A stretch of DNA of 64,000 nucleotides, taken from positions 3,202,001-3,266,000 of the forward strand of contig NZ_CP127385.1 in the NCBI RefSeq assembly GCF_030378205.1. Reading direction: 5' to 3'. Made by a program: the position numbers and the translations under genes. The notes under the pieces are model-generated. The model was not told where the DNA came from. It worked only from the letters and a program-made list of their open reading frames with translations, and ran no database searches. Below are positions 1 to 7,196 of the stretch, piece after piece. Source of the DNA: Bradyrhizobium sp. NP1. Lineage in GTDB: Bacteria; Pseudomonadota; Alphaproteobacteria; Rhizobiales; Xanthobacteraceae. Positions within the stretch are counted from its first letter, which is position 1; each line of letters begins with the position of its first letter.

Positions 1-1
1 G

Positions 2-709
2 GCTGAGATCTATTTCTCGGAGCGCGTCGTGGGTGACTGCTTGCGCGCCGGTCCCATCCGCGCGGTGATAGCATCGAAATTCCTTCCCTTTCCGGGCCGA
101 ACCTCTCCGCGCCGCCTGATGAGCGCGCTTGACGGTTCGCTCGCGCGCCTGGGCCTCAAGACAATTGATCTCTACTATGTCCATTATCCGCTGCCCTTGA
201 TCGACGTGGGAGTGTTTGCCGAAGGCCTCGTCGAAGCGGTGAAGTCCGGCAAGGCGCGCGCGGTCGGCGTGGCAAATTTCAATGCGGACCAGATGCGCCG
301 CATCGCCGATCACCTCGCAAGGGCAGGCGTTCCGCTTGCCGCCAATCAGGTCAACTACAGCCTGCTCCGGCGAGCAGCGGAAACAAATGGCGTGCTCGAA
401 GCCTGCCGTGAACTCGATGTGGCACTGGTTGCGTATTTTCCCCTTGCGTCTGGCCGCCTCGCGCAGTCGTCAGACAGCATGGGCACGAATGCGCTGCTCA
501 CTTGTCTCGCCGATATTGCCAGCGCGCATGACGCCAGCATCAGCCAGGTAGCCCTGAACTGGCTGTTGGCGCGCGACAGTCGCGTGATTCCCATCCCCGG
601 CGCGACCAAGCCTCATCACGCCAGGGCCAATCTCGATGCACTCGGTTGGCGCTTGAGTGAGACCGAGTTCGACGCGATCGACCGAGCCTCAGCAAAGCGT
701 GGAACATGA
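2..709 (+). CDS. Aldo/keto reductase, 5' end outside the window
   Basis: NAD(P)H-dependent oxidoreductase of the aldo/keto reductase family, acting on an unknown carbonyl substrate in the cytoplasm. The frame is open from base 2, so the N-terminus lies upstream of the window; a GTG at 29 is internal. The visible part carries the IASK segment with the catalytic Lys (codon near 77) and YYVHY with the catalytic-site His (codon near 182), then the NQVNYS strand and the C-terminal VIPIPGATKP cofactor-binding stretch, as in TIM-barrel AKRs. Its stop overlaps the next start by ATGA, so the two genes form one transcription unit. The family is clear; the substrate cannot be told. Confidence 0.9.
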   Translation, partial: AEIYFSERVVGDCLRAGPIRAVIASKFLPFPGRTSPRRLMSALDGSLARLGLKTIDLYYVHYPLPLIDVGVFAEGLVEAVKSGKARAVGVANFNADQMRRIADHLARAGVPLAANQVNYSLLRRAAETNGVLEACRELDVALVAYFPLASGRLAQSSDSMGTNALLTCLADIASAHDASISQVALNWLLARDSRVIPIPGATKPHHARANLDALGWRLSETEFDAIDRASAKRGT

Positions 710-1057
710 ATCCGGCGCCCATCAAACCCCTCATCTCGACCTCTGACCTCGACAAGATCGACGACCGCGTCGGGACCATTCTCGCTGTTGAGGACGGCGC
801 ATTCGGAGAAGCTCGTACGGCTGCGTGTCGATTTCGGCGACCACGCGCGCTCCATTCTCGTCGGCATGAAAAAGGAGCGGCCATCTCCAAAGGAGATTGA
901 AGGCCGGCAGGCGCTGTTTGTCGTGAACCTCGCGCCGCGAAAGGTGGCGGGGCGAGATTTCCGAAGGTCTCCTCTTCGATATCGGTTATGCCGATGAGAT
1001 CACGCCGGTGCTGGGGCAGGCGGAGAGGCCCGTTTCGAACGGCGCCCGCGAGGCTGA
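706..1057 (+). pseudogene. CsaA-like tRNA-binding-domain protein, frameshifted
   Basis: Remnant of a small CsaA-type protein (export-related tRNA-binding OB fold, about 110 residues). It begins at an ATG overlapping the reductase stop. The first frame reads to GTILAVED near 790, the second carries LVRLRVDFGDH, ILVGMKKER and LFVVNLAPRK to about 950, and a third carries EISEGLLFDIGYADEITPVL. Two shifts of the same sense are therefore needed. The expected Arg-Ala-Gly-stop ending at 1055-1057 needs one more. No single frame can make the whole protein. The order of blocks matches the family well, so I read it as a recently inactivated gene; sequencing indels are the alternative. Confidence 0.75.
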
Positions 1058-1217
1058 GGGCCCTGTGGAGCGTCTGTTAAGCTTCGCGAAGCTTCCAATG
1101 ACAAGCGACGGCGAAGCGCTTAGTGAGCCGGGAGCGGCGACCTGTTCGGCCAAAAGTGGACCAACTATGCTCACTTGAGTTTTGTCGGCCGTGACCTCAA
1201 GCAGACCTTCTATTTCT

Positions 1218-1526
1218 CTACCGCGCAGCCATGATGGAGCTATGACGCGACTTCCCGTCGACACTTTTTCCATCTGCCCGCGGGCGCTGTTTCGCTGTTC
1301 CTAACGAAACGGCGGTTTCTCGGGCCTTCCGCGCGATGGCCGGCTTGCTTTCTAGTGTCGCGGAATTGGTCGTGAGCGACGTCGGCTCAATCGCCACGCG
1401 AACAGACATCCAACAAGCCAATGTGTTTCTACTAGCGCAGGAGTCTGCGGCCGTCTGCGCTGGCGGCGGTTGATGGCTACAGCCGAACAAGTTCGCAACC
1501 AGCGCGCCGACCAGGAGCGTTCTCAT
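1218..1526 (-). CDS. Small putative lipoprotein
   Basis: About 102 residues. The start ATG (1524-1526) is preceded by GGGAGGA at good spacing on the minus strand. Residues 1-16 form a short hydrophobic leader ending LFGCSHQ, which resembles a lipobox with Cys16 as the acylation site. A proline-rich stretch and two further cysteines follow. The second half is basic and of low complexity and may be noncoding, so the true end could lie earlier because of a shift. No family recognised. The translation signals and leader are the only support. Confidence 0.45.
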   Translation of the reverse strand: MRTLLVGALVANLFGCSHQPPPAQTAADSCASRNTLACWMSVRVAIEPTSLTTNSATLESKPAIARKARETAVSLGTAKQRPRADGKSVDGKSRHSSIMAAR

Positions 1527-2100
1527 GTAATCCTCCCAAAAAGAGGCTGAGTTCCGCCCACAATTCTTGCGGCGTGATAATGTTCGCGCTGATCATCCAT
1601 CAGACGTGCAAAAGCGTTAAACGCGCATTAAGCTTGGCCCCCCGGCCGGCCGAGAGAAGCTCCACCGTGGTTAATGTCTGCGCGGACTAAGGATGTCACT
1701 TGCTCAAGCCCGATCTCGATCAGGGAGGCGGAGCGGGACTTCCGGTTATGGCCCATTGCAACGGAAATCCATGTCCCCTGGAACGTCGGTGATCAGGGTA
1801 AGAGCAGACTCGTTATGCTCAACGCGAGTTTTGTCGCTCCTGGCCCGATGCCGACCTTGGGGCGTATGTCACCCTCCATGTCCTAATCTAGAGTTGGCCC
1901 AGCACCTAGGCATGCCCAAGGCATAATTCATTCGATTTGTGCCCAGTGTCAGTTTTGTGGCTCATGACTCCAAACGCGCGTAACGCCGAGGCCGCAGGCA
2001 GTTTTCCTGAAAGCGACGCTCAAGGCTTGGCAGAGTCAGACCATGCCGTTACCCTTGCTTGTAGTTGCCGACACGGCAGCGTCGAAAACAGGAGGCATTT
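1527..2100. other. Intergenic stretch without a gene
   Basis: About 570 bases with no open frame that looks like protein. It holds stretches such as ACTTCCGGTTATGGCCC near 1739, a type of degenerate intergenic sequence common in this group of bacteria. A good Shine-Dalgarno near 2090 belongs to the next gene. Confidence 0.6.
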
Positions 2101-2436
2101 ATGGTCAGGTTAGTTACGCGTGGATGCTTCACTCAGGATTATGCCAAGGGTTTGGTTGGCGCACCGGAGGACCGAGAACCGGCCGTGCGCAAGCTGATCG
2201 AGGGAGCCGGTGGCAAGCTGTTGAGCTTTTATTTCACCACTGGCGACGCCGACTTTTTGCTTATTTCTGAGGCTAACGATTCAGAGATCATCCTCGGCGC
2301 TTTGTTGGCGGCGATCTCGGCCGGCACGATTACCAACGTGAGCACTAACAGAGCTTTCACCGGAGCGGAATTTAAGGCGGTAGCCGAGAAAGCTTCCAAG
2401 GCAGTGAGCCTCTACCGAGCCCCCGGCAAGAGCTGA
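2101..2436 (+). CDS. GYD-domain protein
   Basis: 111-residue cytoplasmic protein of the GYD family (named for a conserved Gly-Tyr-Asp segment; function not established). Features seen are the early Thr-rich strand with DYAKGL, the VRKLIEGAGGKLLSFYFTTG block, then DADFLLISE, and an ILGALLAAISAGTI helix. These match the ferredoxin-like alpha-beta layout of the family. ATG 2101 is chosen over an upstream ATG at 2065 because AGGAGG sits 5-6 bases before it. It stands alone between long spacers. GYD proteins are often met near stress or detoxification genes, but the neighbours here give no role. Confidence 0.85.
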   Translation: MVRLVTRGCFTQDYAKGLVGAPEDREPAVRKLIEGAGGKLLSFYFTTGDADFLLISEANDSEIILGALLAAISAGTITNVSTNRAFTGAEFKAVAEKASKAVSLYRAPGKS

Positions 2437-2798
2437 ACGCCCCACGAAACACGATTGAAGGGCCGTCCTCGGTTGGCGGCCTTTCACTTTGAGTGTCGTT
2501 TGCTCGCCCGTAGCGATGAAAATCCGCTTCCGTCAATACGCGCGAAAAAGAGTGGACCCGGCTCAGCGCGAGCATTTCCCAATTTGGTAGTGGGCCACGC
2601 TCTCGGCGATCTCTTCGGTCCGCCAGCCAAAGCCATTGGCGGTAATTTGCTGATTTGTGCTGCAATGCATTCACTGGTTTGCGAACTTCCGTAAGTCTTG
2701 GGCTGACCATACAAAGGGTGAAGTGGTCGCATACCGCTCGATTGAAGCGTGATATCGTCCACTCCATTGCATGGGCCTGACCCCCGTGGGAGGGTCAC
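2437..2798. other. Intergenic stretch without a gene
   Basis: About 360 bases; open frames here are short or antisense and show no protein-like pattern. It presumably holds the promoter of the substrate-binding gene that follows, but no clear -35/-10 pair stands out. Confidence 0.55.
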
Positions 2799-3473
2799 AT
2801 GGCCATCGACATCCGGCGGCGAGAAATCATTGTCATGTTTGGCAGCGCGGCAGTCGCGCTGCCTCTCTCGGCGCATGCGCAGCAGCCAGAGCGGATGCGG
2901 CGGGTCGGCGTGTTGATTCCTCTTGCCGAGAGTCATCCGGAAGCACAGCCCCGCGCTACGACATTTCGGCGAGCGCTTGCAGAACTGGGTTGGACAGATG
3001 GCCACAATGTCAGCATCGACTATCGCTTTGTAGAAAGCGCCGAGCGCATGCGGGCGCAAGCCGCCGAGCTAGTCGCCCTCGCGCCGGATGTCGTCGTCGG
3101 GAACACCACGGCCGTCGTGACTGCGTTCCAGCAGGCGACGCGCACGATTCCGATTGTTTTTGCCGGTGTCATGGACCCGGTCGGCCAAGGCTTAGTGCCC
3201 GGCCTTGCTCATCCGGGCGGCAAGATAACGGGTTTCGGCCTTGAGGAACCTAACATGGGAGGGAAATGGCTGGAGTTGCTGAAGGCAATTGCGCCCCGCG
3301 TGGTCCGCGTCGCGGTCATCTTCAACCCCGAAACGGCGCCCTACGCCCGATTGTTCCTGCCGTCGATTAAACATGCTGGCCTCTCCTTGTCGGTCGAGCA
3401 GATGCATGAGTCCGGTTGTGGCACGAAACGGACGTTGATCCAGCGACCATTGATGTCTGTTACCGGGGGTTAA
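2799..3473 (+). pseudogene. ABC transporter substrate-binding protein, 3'-truncated
   Basis: N-terminal two thirds of a periplasmic binding protein of the ABC_sub_bind (PF04392-type) family. It has the usual leader (RRREIIVMFGSAAVALPL ending in AHA-QQ) and the blocks RRVGVLIPL, FRRALAELGW, ELVALAPDVVVGN, IPIVFAGVMDPVGQGLV and LAHPGGKITGF. Homology stops near residue 200 at LSLSVEQMHESG. The last 20 or so codons are unrelated, and the protein ends about 100 residues short of the usual 320-330. The DNA after about 3410 resembles noncoding spacer, so a deletion has removed the 3' end. A complete paralogue follows in the same direction. Confidence 0.75.
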
Positions 3474-3611
3474 GCGGACTTCCCGGTTGCACGGCCCGAC
3501 GTCTGATTTTGACCCACAGGGGAAGTGGCGGCTAATTTTGCTGTGATGCAAAACACATCGTTCAATTCTAGGGACGTGGTAGGGTGTAGTCGCCTGCTTA
3601 AGGGGGCGACC

Positions 3612-4586
3612 ATGAAGCGACGCGAGTTCGTCACGCTTCTCGGTGGCACGGCGGTGACATGGCCACTCGCCGCGCGCGCGCAGCAGCGCGCTATGCCGGC
3701 GATCGGCTTCCTCAGCAGTACATCGCCTCAGGTCTACGCGGCCCGTCTGCGCGCGTTCGCACAGGGGTTGAAAGAGGAGGGATATATCGAGGGCCAGAAT
3801 GTGGCTATCGAATATCGCTGGGCGGGGGACCATGAGGATCGACTGCCGGTGCTCGCGGCTGAATTGGTTCACCGTCAGGTCGCCGTGATTGCGGCGGGCG
3901 GTACTCCTTCGTCAGTGGCGGCAAAGGCGGCGACTACCGCAATTCCGATCGTGTTCGAGACAGCGAGTGACCCGGTTACGCTCGGCCTTGTAGCAAGCTT
4001 AAATCGGCCGGGCGGAAACTTGACGGGTGTGACTAATTTGAACGTCGAGGTAGGGCAAAAGCGGCTGGAGTTGCTGCGCGAATTGATGCCTGCGGCAACC
4101 AACATCGCCGTCCTTGTCAGTCCTTCCGCTCCGGCTCTTACCGAGCAATTCATGGGCAACCTGCAGGCGGCGGCTCCCGCCCTCGGAATGCAGCTCCATG
4201 TTGTGCAGGCGAGCACCGATCACGACTTGGATACGGTCTTTGCAGCATTGCGAGCCGACGCGCTCGTTGTCGGCCCCTATCTATTCTTCAATTCGCGCAT
4301 GGAACAGATTGGCGCACTGTCGCTCCGCCACGCCATGCCCACGCTCTTCACGTATCGCAAGTTCGTCGCAGCCGGCGGGCTGATTAGCTACGGAGCCAAT
4401 GAAACGGAAACTTACCGTCTGGTCGGCATCTACACCGGAAAAATTCTCAAAGGAGCGAAGCCGGGTGATCTGCCGGTCCAACGGTCGACCAAGGTAGAGC
4501 TGATAATCAACCTCAAGACTGCAAAGGCACTCGGGATCACTGTTCCGCTCGCGCTAAGCGGCCGAGCCGACGAGCTGATCGAGTAG
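3612..4586 (+). CDS. ABC transporter substrate-binding protein (PF04392 type)
   Basis: Complete 324-residue periplasmic binding protein. MKRREFVTLLGG plus a hydrophobic stretch ending ARAQQ is the standard Tat-like leader of this family. The mature part has IGFLSST, FAQGLKEEGYIEGQNVAIEYRW, AIPIVFETASDPVTLGLV, LNRPGGNLTGVT, and the second lobe with MPTLFTYRKFV, YGANETETYRLVGIYTGKILKG and LPVQRSTKVELIINLKTAKALG. ATG 3612 is preferred over an earlier frame opening at 3525 because the leader starts here. No permease or ATPase gene lies nearby, so the protein is an orphan or serves a distant transporter. The ligand is unknown. Confidence 0.9.
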   Translation: MKRREFVTLLGGTAVTWPLAARAQQRAMPAIGFLSSTSPQVYAARLRAFAQGLKEEGYIEGQNVAIEYRWAGDHEDRLPVLAAELVHRQVAVIAAGGTPSSVAAKAATTAIPIVFETASDPVTLGLVASLNRPGGNLTGVTNLNVEVGQKRLELLRELMPAATNIAVLVSPSAPALTEQFMGNLQAAAPALGMQLHVVQASTDHDLDTVFAALRADALVVGPYLFFNSRMEQIGALSLRHAMPTLFTYRKFVAAGGLISYGANETETYRLVGIYTGKILKGAKPGDLPVQRSTKVELIINLKTAKALGITVPLALSGRADELIE

Positions 4587-4611
4587 AAATGCATTTGCGC
4601 TGCATTGGGCC

Positions 4612-4825
4612 CGGTCTTCGCGAAGCCGATTGGAAGTGGAATATTGTCATACGCGTAGGGCTGAAGTTCGAGTGGCACAAACTCATGCCGCGGCACCTTG
4701 CGCATGGCCGTCATGACACGTTCGTCAAAGGCACTCTTGCCGATTGTATCGCGCCGCGCAAAAGCGCCGGCGGCGATGATCGCGAGCATGTGTTCACGCA
4801 TGGCCTCAAGGACTTCTGCTCGCAT
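4612..4825 (-). pseudogene. Fragment of protein-L-isoaspartate O-methyltransferase
   Basis: N-terminal 70 or so residues of a Pcm protein, from MRAEVLEAMREHMLAII through VPRHEFVPLELQPYAYDNIPLPIGFAKT. Homology stops abruptly at 4612, just before the SAM-binding motif, and the frame then runs into the antisense of the binding-protein gene. The DNA closely resembles the start of the complete pcm gene at 29780-30460 in the same window and orientation, including bases upstream of the start. It cannot be a working enzyme and is best read as a partial duplication. Confidence 0.8.
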
Positions 4826-5479
4826 TTGCAACTTTCACGGCACACGGCGGTACACCTGCGCACGCCAAGCCGGGCTACTGCGCCAACTGGCCACCCGTCA
4901 CGCCGCTCCCGCGGGCAATGCGGACCAGGTTCCTCAAATGGAACTCTTTCGCTCATGACACGCTCAGGACGTCGCAGGTCCATTGAGGACACGAGAGGCC
5001 TTCAAACGGGCGAGAAAGATTGTACATTCTCGACACCTGTCCTTGAAGCGGAACATGCCGAAATCTTCTAGCGGAGCGGCGGCGACCGTGCCGGTGGCAG
5101 GCATTTTGCCAGCAATCCGACGCCGTTCCTTTGCTCGCGCTGCGAGCATTTAAAGTTCGAGGCTCGCGCCGCTCGCGTAGCCTACTCCTGCAGCGCGGAA
5201 CGCTTTGGTGAAAGCAGCGGAGGATCACAATGAGCTGGTCCTATATCCCGAGATGGAAATTCACTGACAGCTGCGGAAGGCCGCGTGTGCCCAGGGGGCA
5301 TCCCCGTTGGCTGCACCATAACGGCCATATGCTGCCTGCACGCAGGTCTGACACGAGGCTCAGGTCCAGATTTGATCTGGACATGCTTCGCCTGTCTGAA
5401 CCGGATGATAATTTCTGACTACGAATTTGGCCAATTCTGCATTTCAATTTGCGTCATCCTCAAACCTAAGGAGATCGAC
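4826..5479. other. Intergenic stretch, no convincing gene
   Basis: About 650 bases. Its first 25 bases still belong to the pcm-like duplication. An ATG at 5230 with GGAGGA before it opens a 62-codon frame, but the translation is Arg/Pro/His-rich and not protein-like, so I do not call it. AAGGAG near 5468 belongs to the next small gene. Confidence 0.5.
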
Positions 5480-5614
5480 ATGGCCAAAGGCCAACAAAGA
5501 AGCAATCGGGAGGCCAAGAAACCCAAAAAGAAGAAGATCAAAGTCATTGCCGCAGCACCAAGCCAAAAGGGTGCGGGATGGCAGCCGACCTTCGCTGACG
5601 CCAAAAGTAAATAG
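5480..5614 (+). CDS. Small lysine-rich protein
   Basis: 44 residues starting MAKGQQRSNREAKKPKKKK and ending GWQPTFADAKSK. The start is set by AAGGAG about 8 bases upstream. The N-terminal half is very basic (KKPKKKKIK), suggesting nucleic-acid or ribosome contact. I believe very similar short proteins are widespread in Rhizobiales, but no function is known to me. The frame is open for some distance upstream, but only this segment has protein character and a ribosome site. Confidence 0.65.
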   Translation: MAKGQQRSNREAKKPKKKKIKVIAAAPSQKGAGWQPTFADAKSK

Positions 5615-5834
5615 AAATGGCTGGCGTCATCTGACGCGTTGTCGGGAGATCCATAGATCCGCGTCCGTCCAGCGGCTGCACGTGCGGAGTGCTGCACGAC
5701 AGCTAGATTGGCCGCTCCACGTCATAGACGCACCGCCGCGGATCTTGTCCCGCGTTCAAAGCACCGCTGGCAACACGCGCTCGTCGCGTAAACGATCGGG
5801 CGGTTACAAGCTTCGGGCGGTTGACCTGGACGTA

Positions 5835-6131
5835 ATGGAAAGGAGTAGGTCCAATGCGCTCACACGTGGTCGATTTCTCGGCTACGAGTTCGACAGGATG
5901 GTCATGCTGTTTTCGATGGTTTACGGCCAAAGGGAGATACCGTGCGCCATCTCGACCTCCGCCATGGATGATCTGGAAGGTGTAGCGCGGTCCAGACCCA
6001 ACCAGCGCGAGGCACAATTCATGAGAATCCGCGATCGGATTGAAGAGCGTGCTGCTCTCAAATTCCTAGCTATGGAGTTCGAAGGCACTCCTCCAGGCAT
6101 TATCTTGCGCAGTATCGACTTCAAAACATAG
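5835..6131 (+). CDS. DUF1488-like small protein, start region damaged
   Basis: About 98 residues with the pattern LTRGRFLGYEFDRMVMLFSMVYG, REIPCAISTSAMDDLEG, FMRIRDRIEERAALKF and EGTPPGIILRSIDF, matching my recollection of the DUF1488 family. Relatives begin Met-Ala-Leu-Thr-Arg. Here the codons at that point read AAT GCG CTC, and the only ATG with a Shine-Dalgarno (AAGGAG, ATG at 5854) is one base out of frame. A one-base deletion at the original start is likely. The remaining in-frame ATG at 5835 has no ribosome site, so the gene may be poorly expressed or dead. Confidence 0.55.
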   Translation: MERSRSNALTRGRFLGYEFDRMVMLFSMVYGQREIPCAISTSAMDDLEGVARSRPNQREAQFMRIRDRIEERAALKFLAMEFEGTPPGIILRSIDFKT

Positions 6132-6457
6132 TTTACGGAGAAGTCAGAGCAATATCCGCAATTCCATCGGGAACGCCTGTGCTTTGGGCTTGCACTAAGA
6201 CAACTTGGCGTGCTCGGGCTCACGAGGGCTTGTATTCGTTGGCTCGCAGCAGATAACGATCGAACTCGATTTACTTTCTTGCGACGCCGGCGCAGGGAGT
6301 TCATCGTACTTGTCGACGGCGCTGTGGCGGCGTCGCAGGAGGGTTTTAACGCGTCCATTTATTGCGTCCCTGTGACCCAGGTGACAGAAGGCTCGGCTGG
6401 CATTCGCGACAATGACAGGCATTGCTCCCTGGAACACCAAGCTGACGGGGATCGACG
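6132..6457. other. Intergenic stretch without a gene
   Basis: About 325 bases between the DUF1488-like gene and the fecR-type gene; nothing recognisable on either strand. It should contain the promoter of the FecR/cyclase pair. Confidence 0.55.
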
Positions 6458-7090
6458 ATGACCGACCTCGGCGAGATCAAACGCGATCGTCCCTGCAATC
6501 GACGCTGGCTTCTCCGCCACGGAGCGCTGGCACTCCCGTTCATATTTGCCAGCATGCCAGCGCGCGCCGCGGAGTCCGTCGGCTTGGTCGAAGACGTCAC
6601 GGGTGAGGCATTCGCCGAGCTCGAGGCGGTTCGCCGCACGCTCGATCGCGCCGCGCCAGTTTTTCTCGGAGAGGAAGTCATAACCGGCGTCGCGTCGCGC
6701 CTGGGAATGCGGCTCGGCCGCGATACGAGGATAAGGCTTGGCGAACAAGCGCGGCTGAAGATCGATCGGTTTCTCGTCGATGCTGGCGGGGAAATGACAC
6801 TGCGCTCCGGGCCGTTGCTGTTCGATCAACCGCCGCGCCGTGCGGGAGTGCAGATTCGCAGCCCCTTCGCGCTGATCGCTGTACGCGGGACGCGATTCTT
6901 CGCCGGGCCGAGCAACGACCGCTTCGGCGTGTTCGTTGTGCGCGGCTCGGTGGCGGTGACTTCGGCGGGTCAGCAAGTGATCCTTCGCGAAGGCGAGGGT
7001 ACGGACGCTGTCTCGCCCGGCACGCCGCCGACGCCGGTTAAACGATGGGGGCCAGAACGCATCCGCGCAGCGCTCGCAAGCGTCAGCTGA
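6458..7090 (+). CDS. FecR-domain exported protein
   Basis: 210 residues. The N-terminus CNRRWLLRHGALALPFIFAS followed by ARA-AES is a signal peptide with a twin-arginine look. The body is FecR-like: GEAFAELEAVRRTLDRAAPVFLGEEVITG, ASRLGMRLGRDTRIRLGEQARLKIDRF, GGEMTLRSGPLLFD, VQIRSPFALIAVRGTRFFAG and VVRGSVAVTSAGQQVILREGEGTD. FecR domains in periplasmic proteins usually sense or scaffold. No TonB receptor or FecI sigma factor is adjacent; the partner is the CHASE2-cyclase starting 106 bases downstream, which suggests a periplasmic sensing role with that enzyme. Confidence 0.85.
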   Translation: MTDLGEIKRDRPCNRRWLLRHGALALPFIFASMPARAAESVGLVEDVTGEAFAELEAVRRTLDRAAPVFLGEEVITGVASRLGMRLGRDTRIRLGEQARLKIDRFLVDAGGEMTLRSGPLLFDQPPRRAGVQIRSPFALIAVRGTRFFAGPSNDRFGVFVVRGSVAVTSAGQQVILREGEGTDAVSPGTPPTPVKRWGPERIRAALASVS

Positions 7091-7196
7091 GTGCGCGACG
7101 CAGATTGACTTCTCTATTGGAAAAACATGCCAGCAAACGAAGTGGTTCTTTCACTGTTGTCGCAGACATTCGCCGTGGTGGCGCGGCGGCATCTCG

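Noticed and set aside
1674..1926. Overlapping frames in the 1.5-2.1 kb spacer
   Set aside because: They read through degenerate intergenic sequence and have no coding pattern.
5230..5418. 62-codon frame with GGAGGA ahead of the ATG
   Set aside because: The translation is rich in Arg, Pro and His with no regular pattern, and no relative comes to mind.
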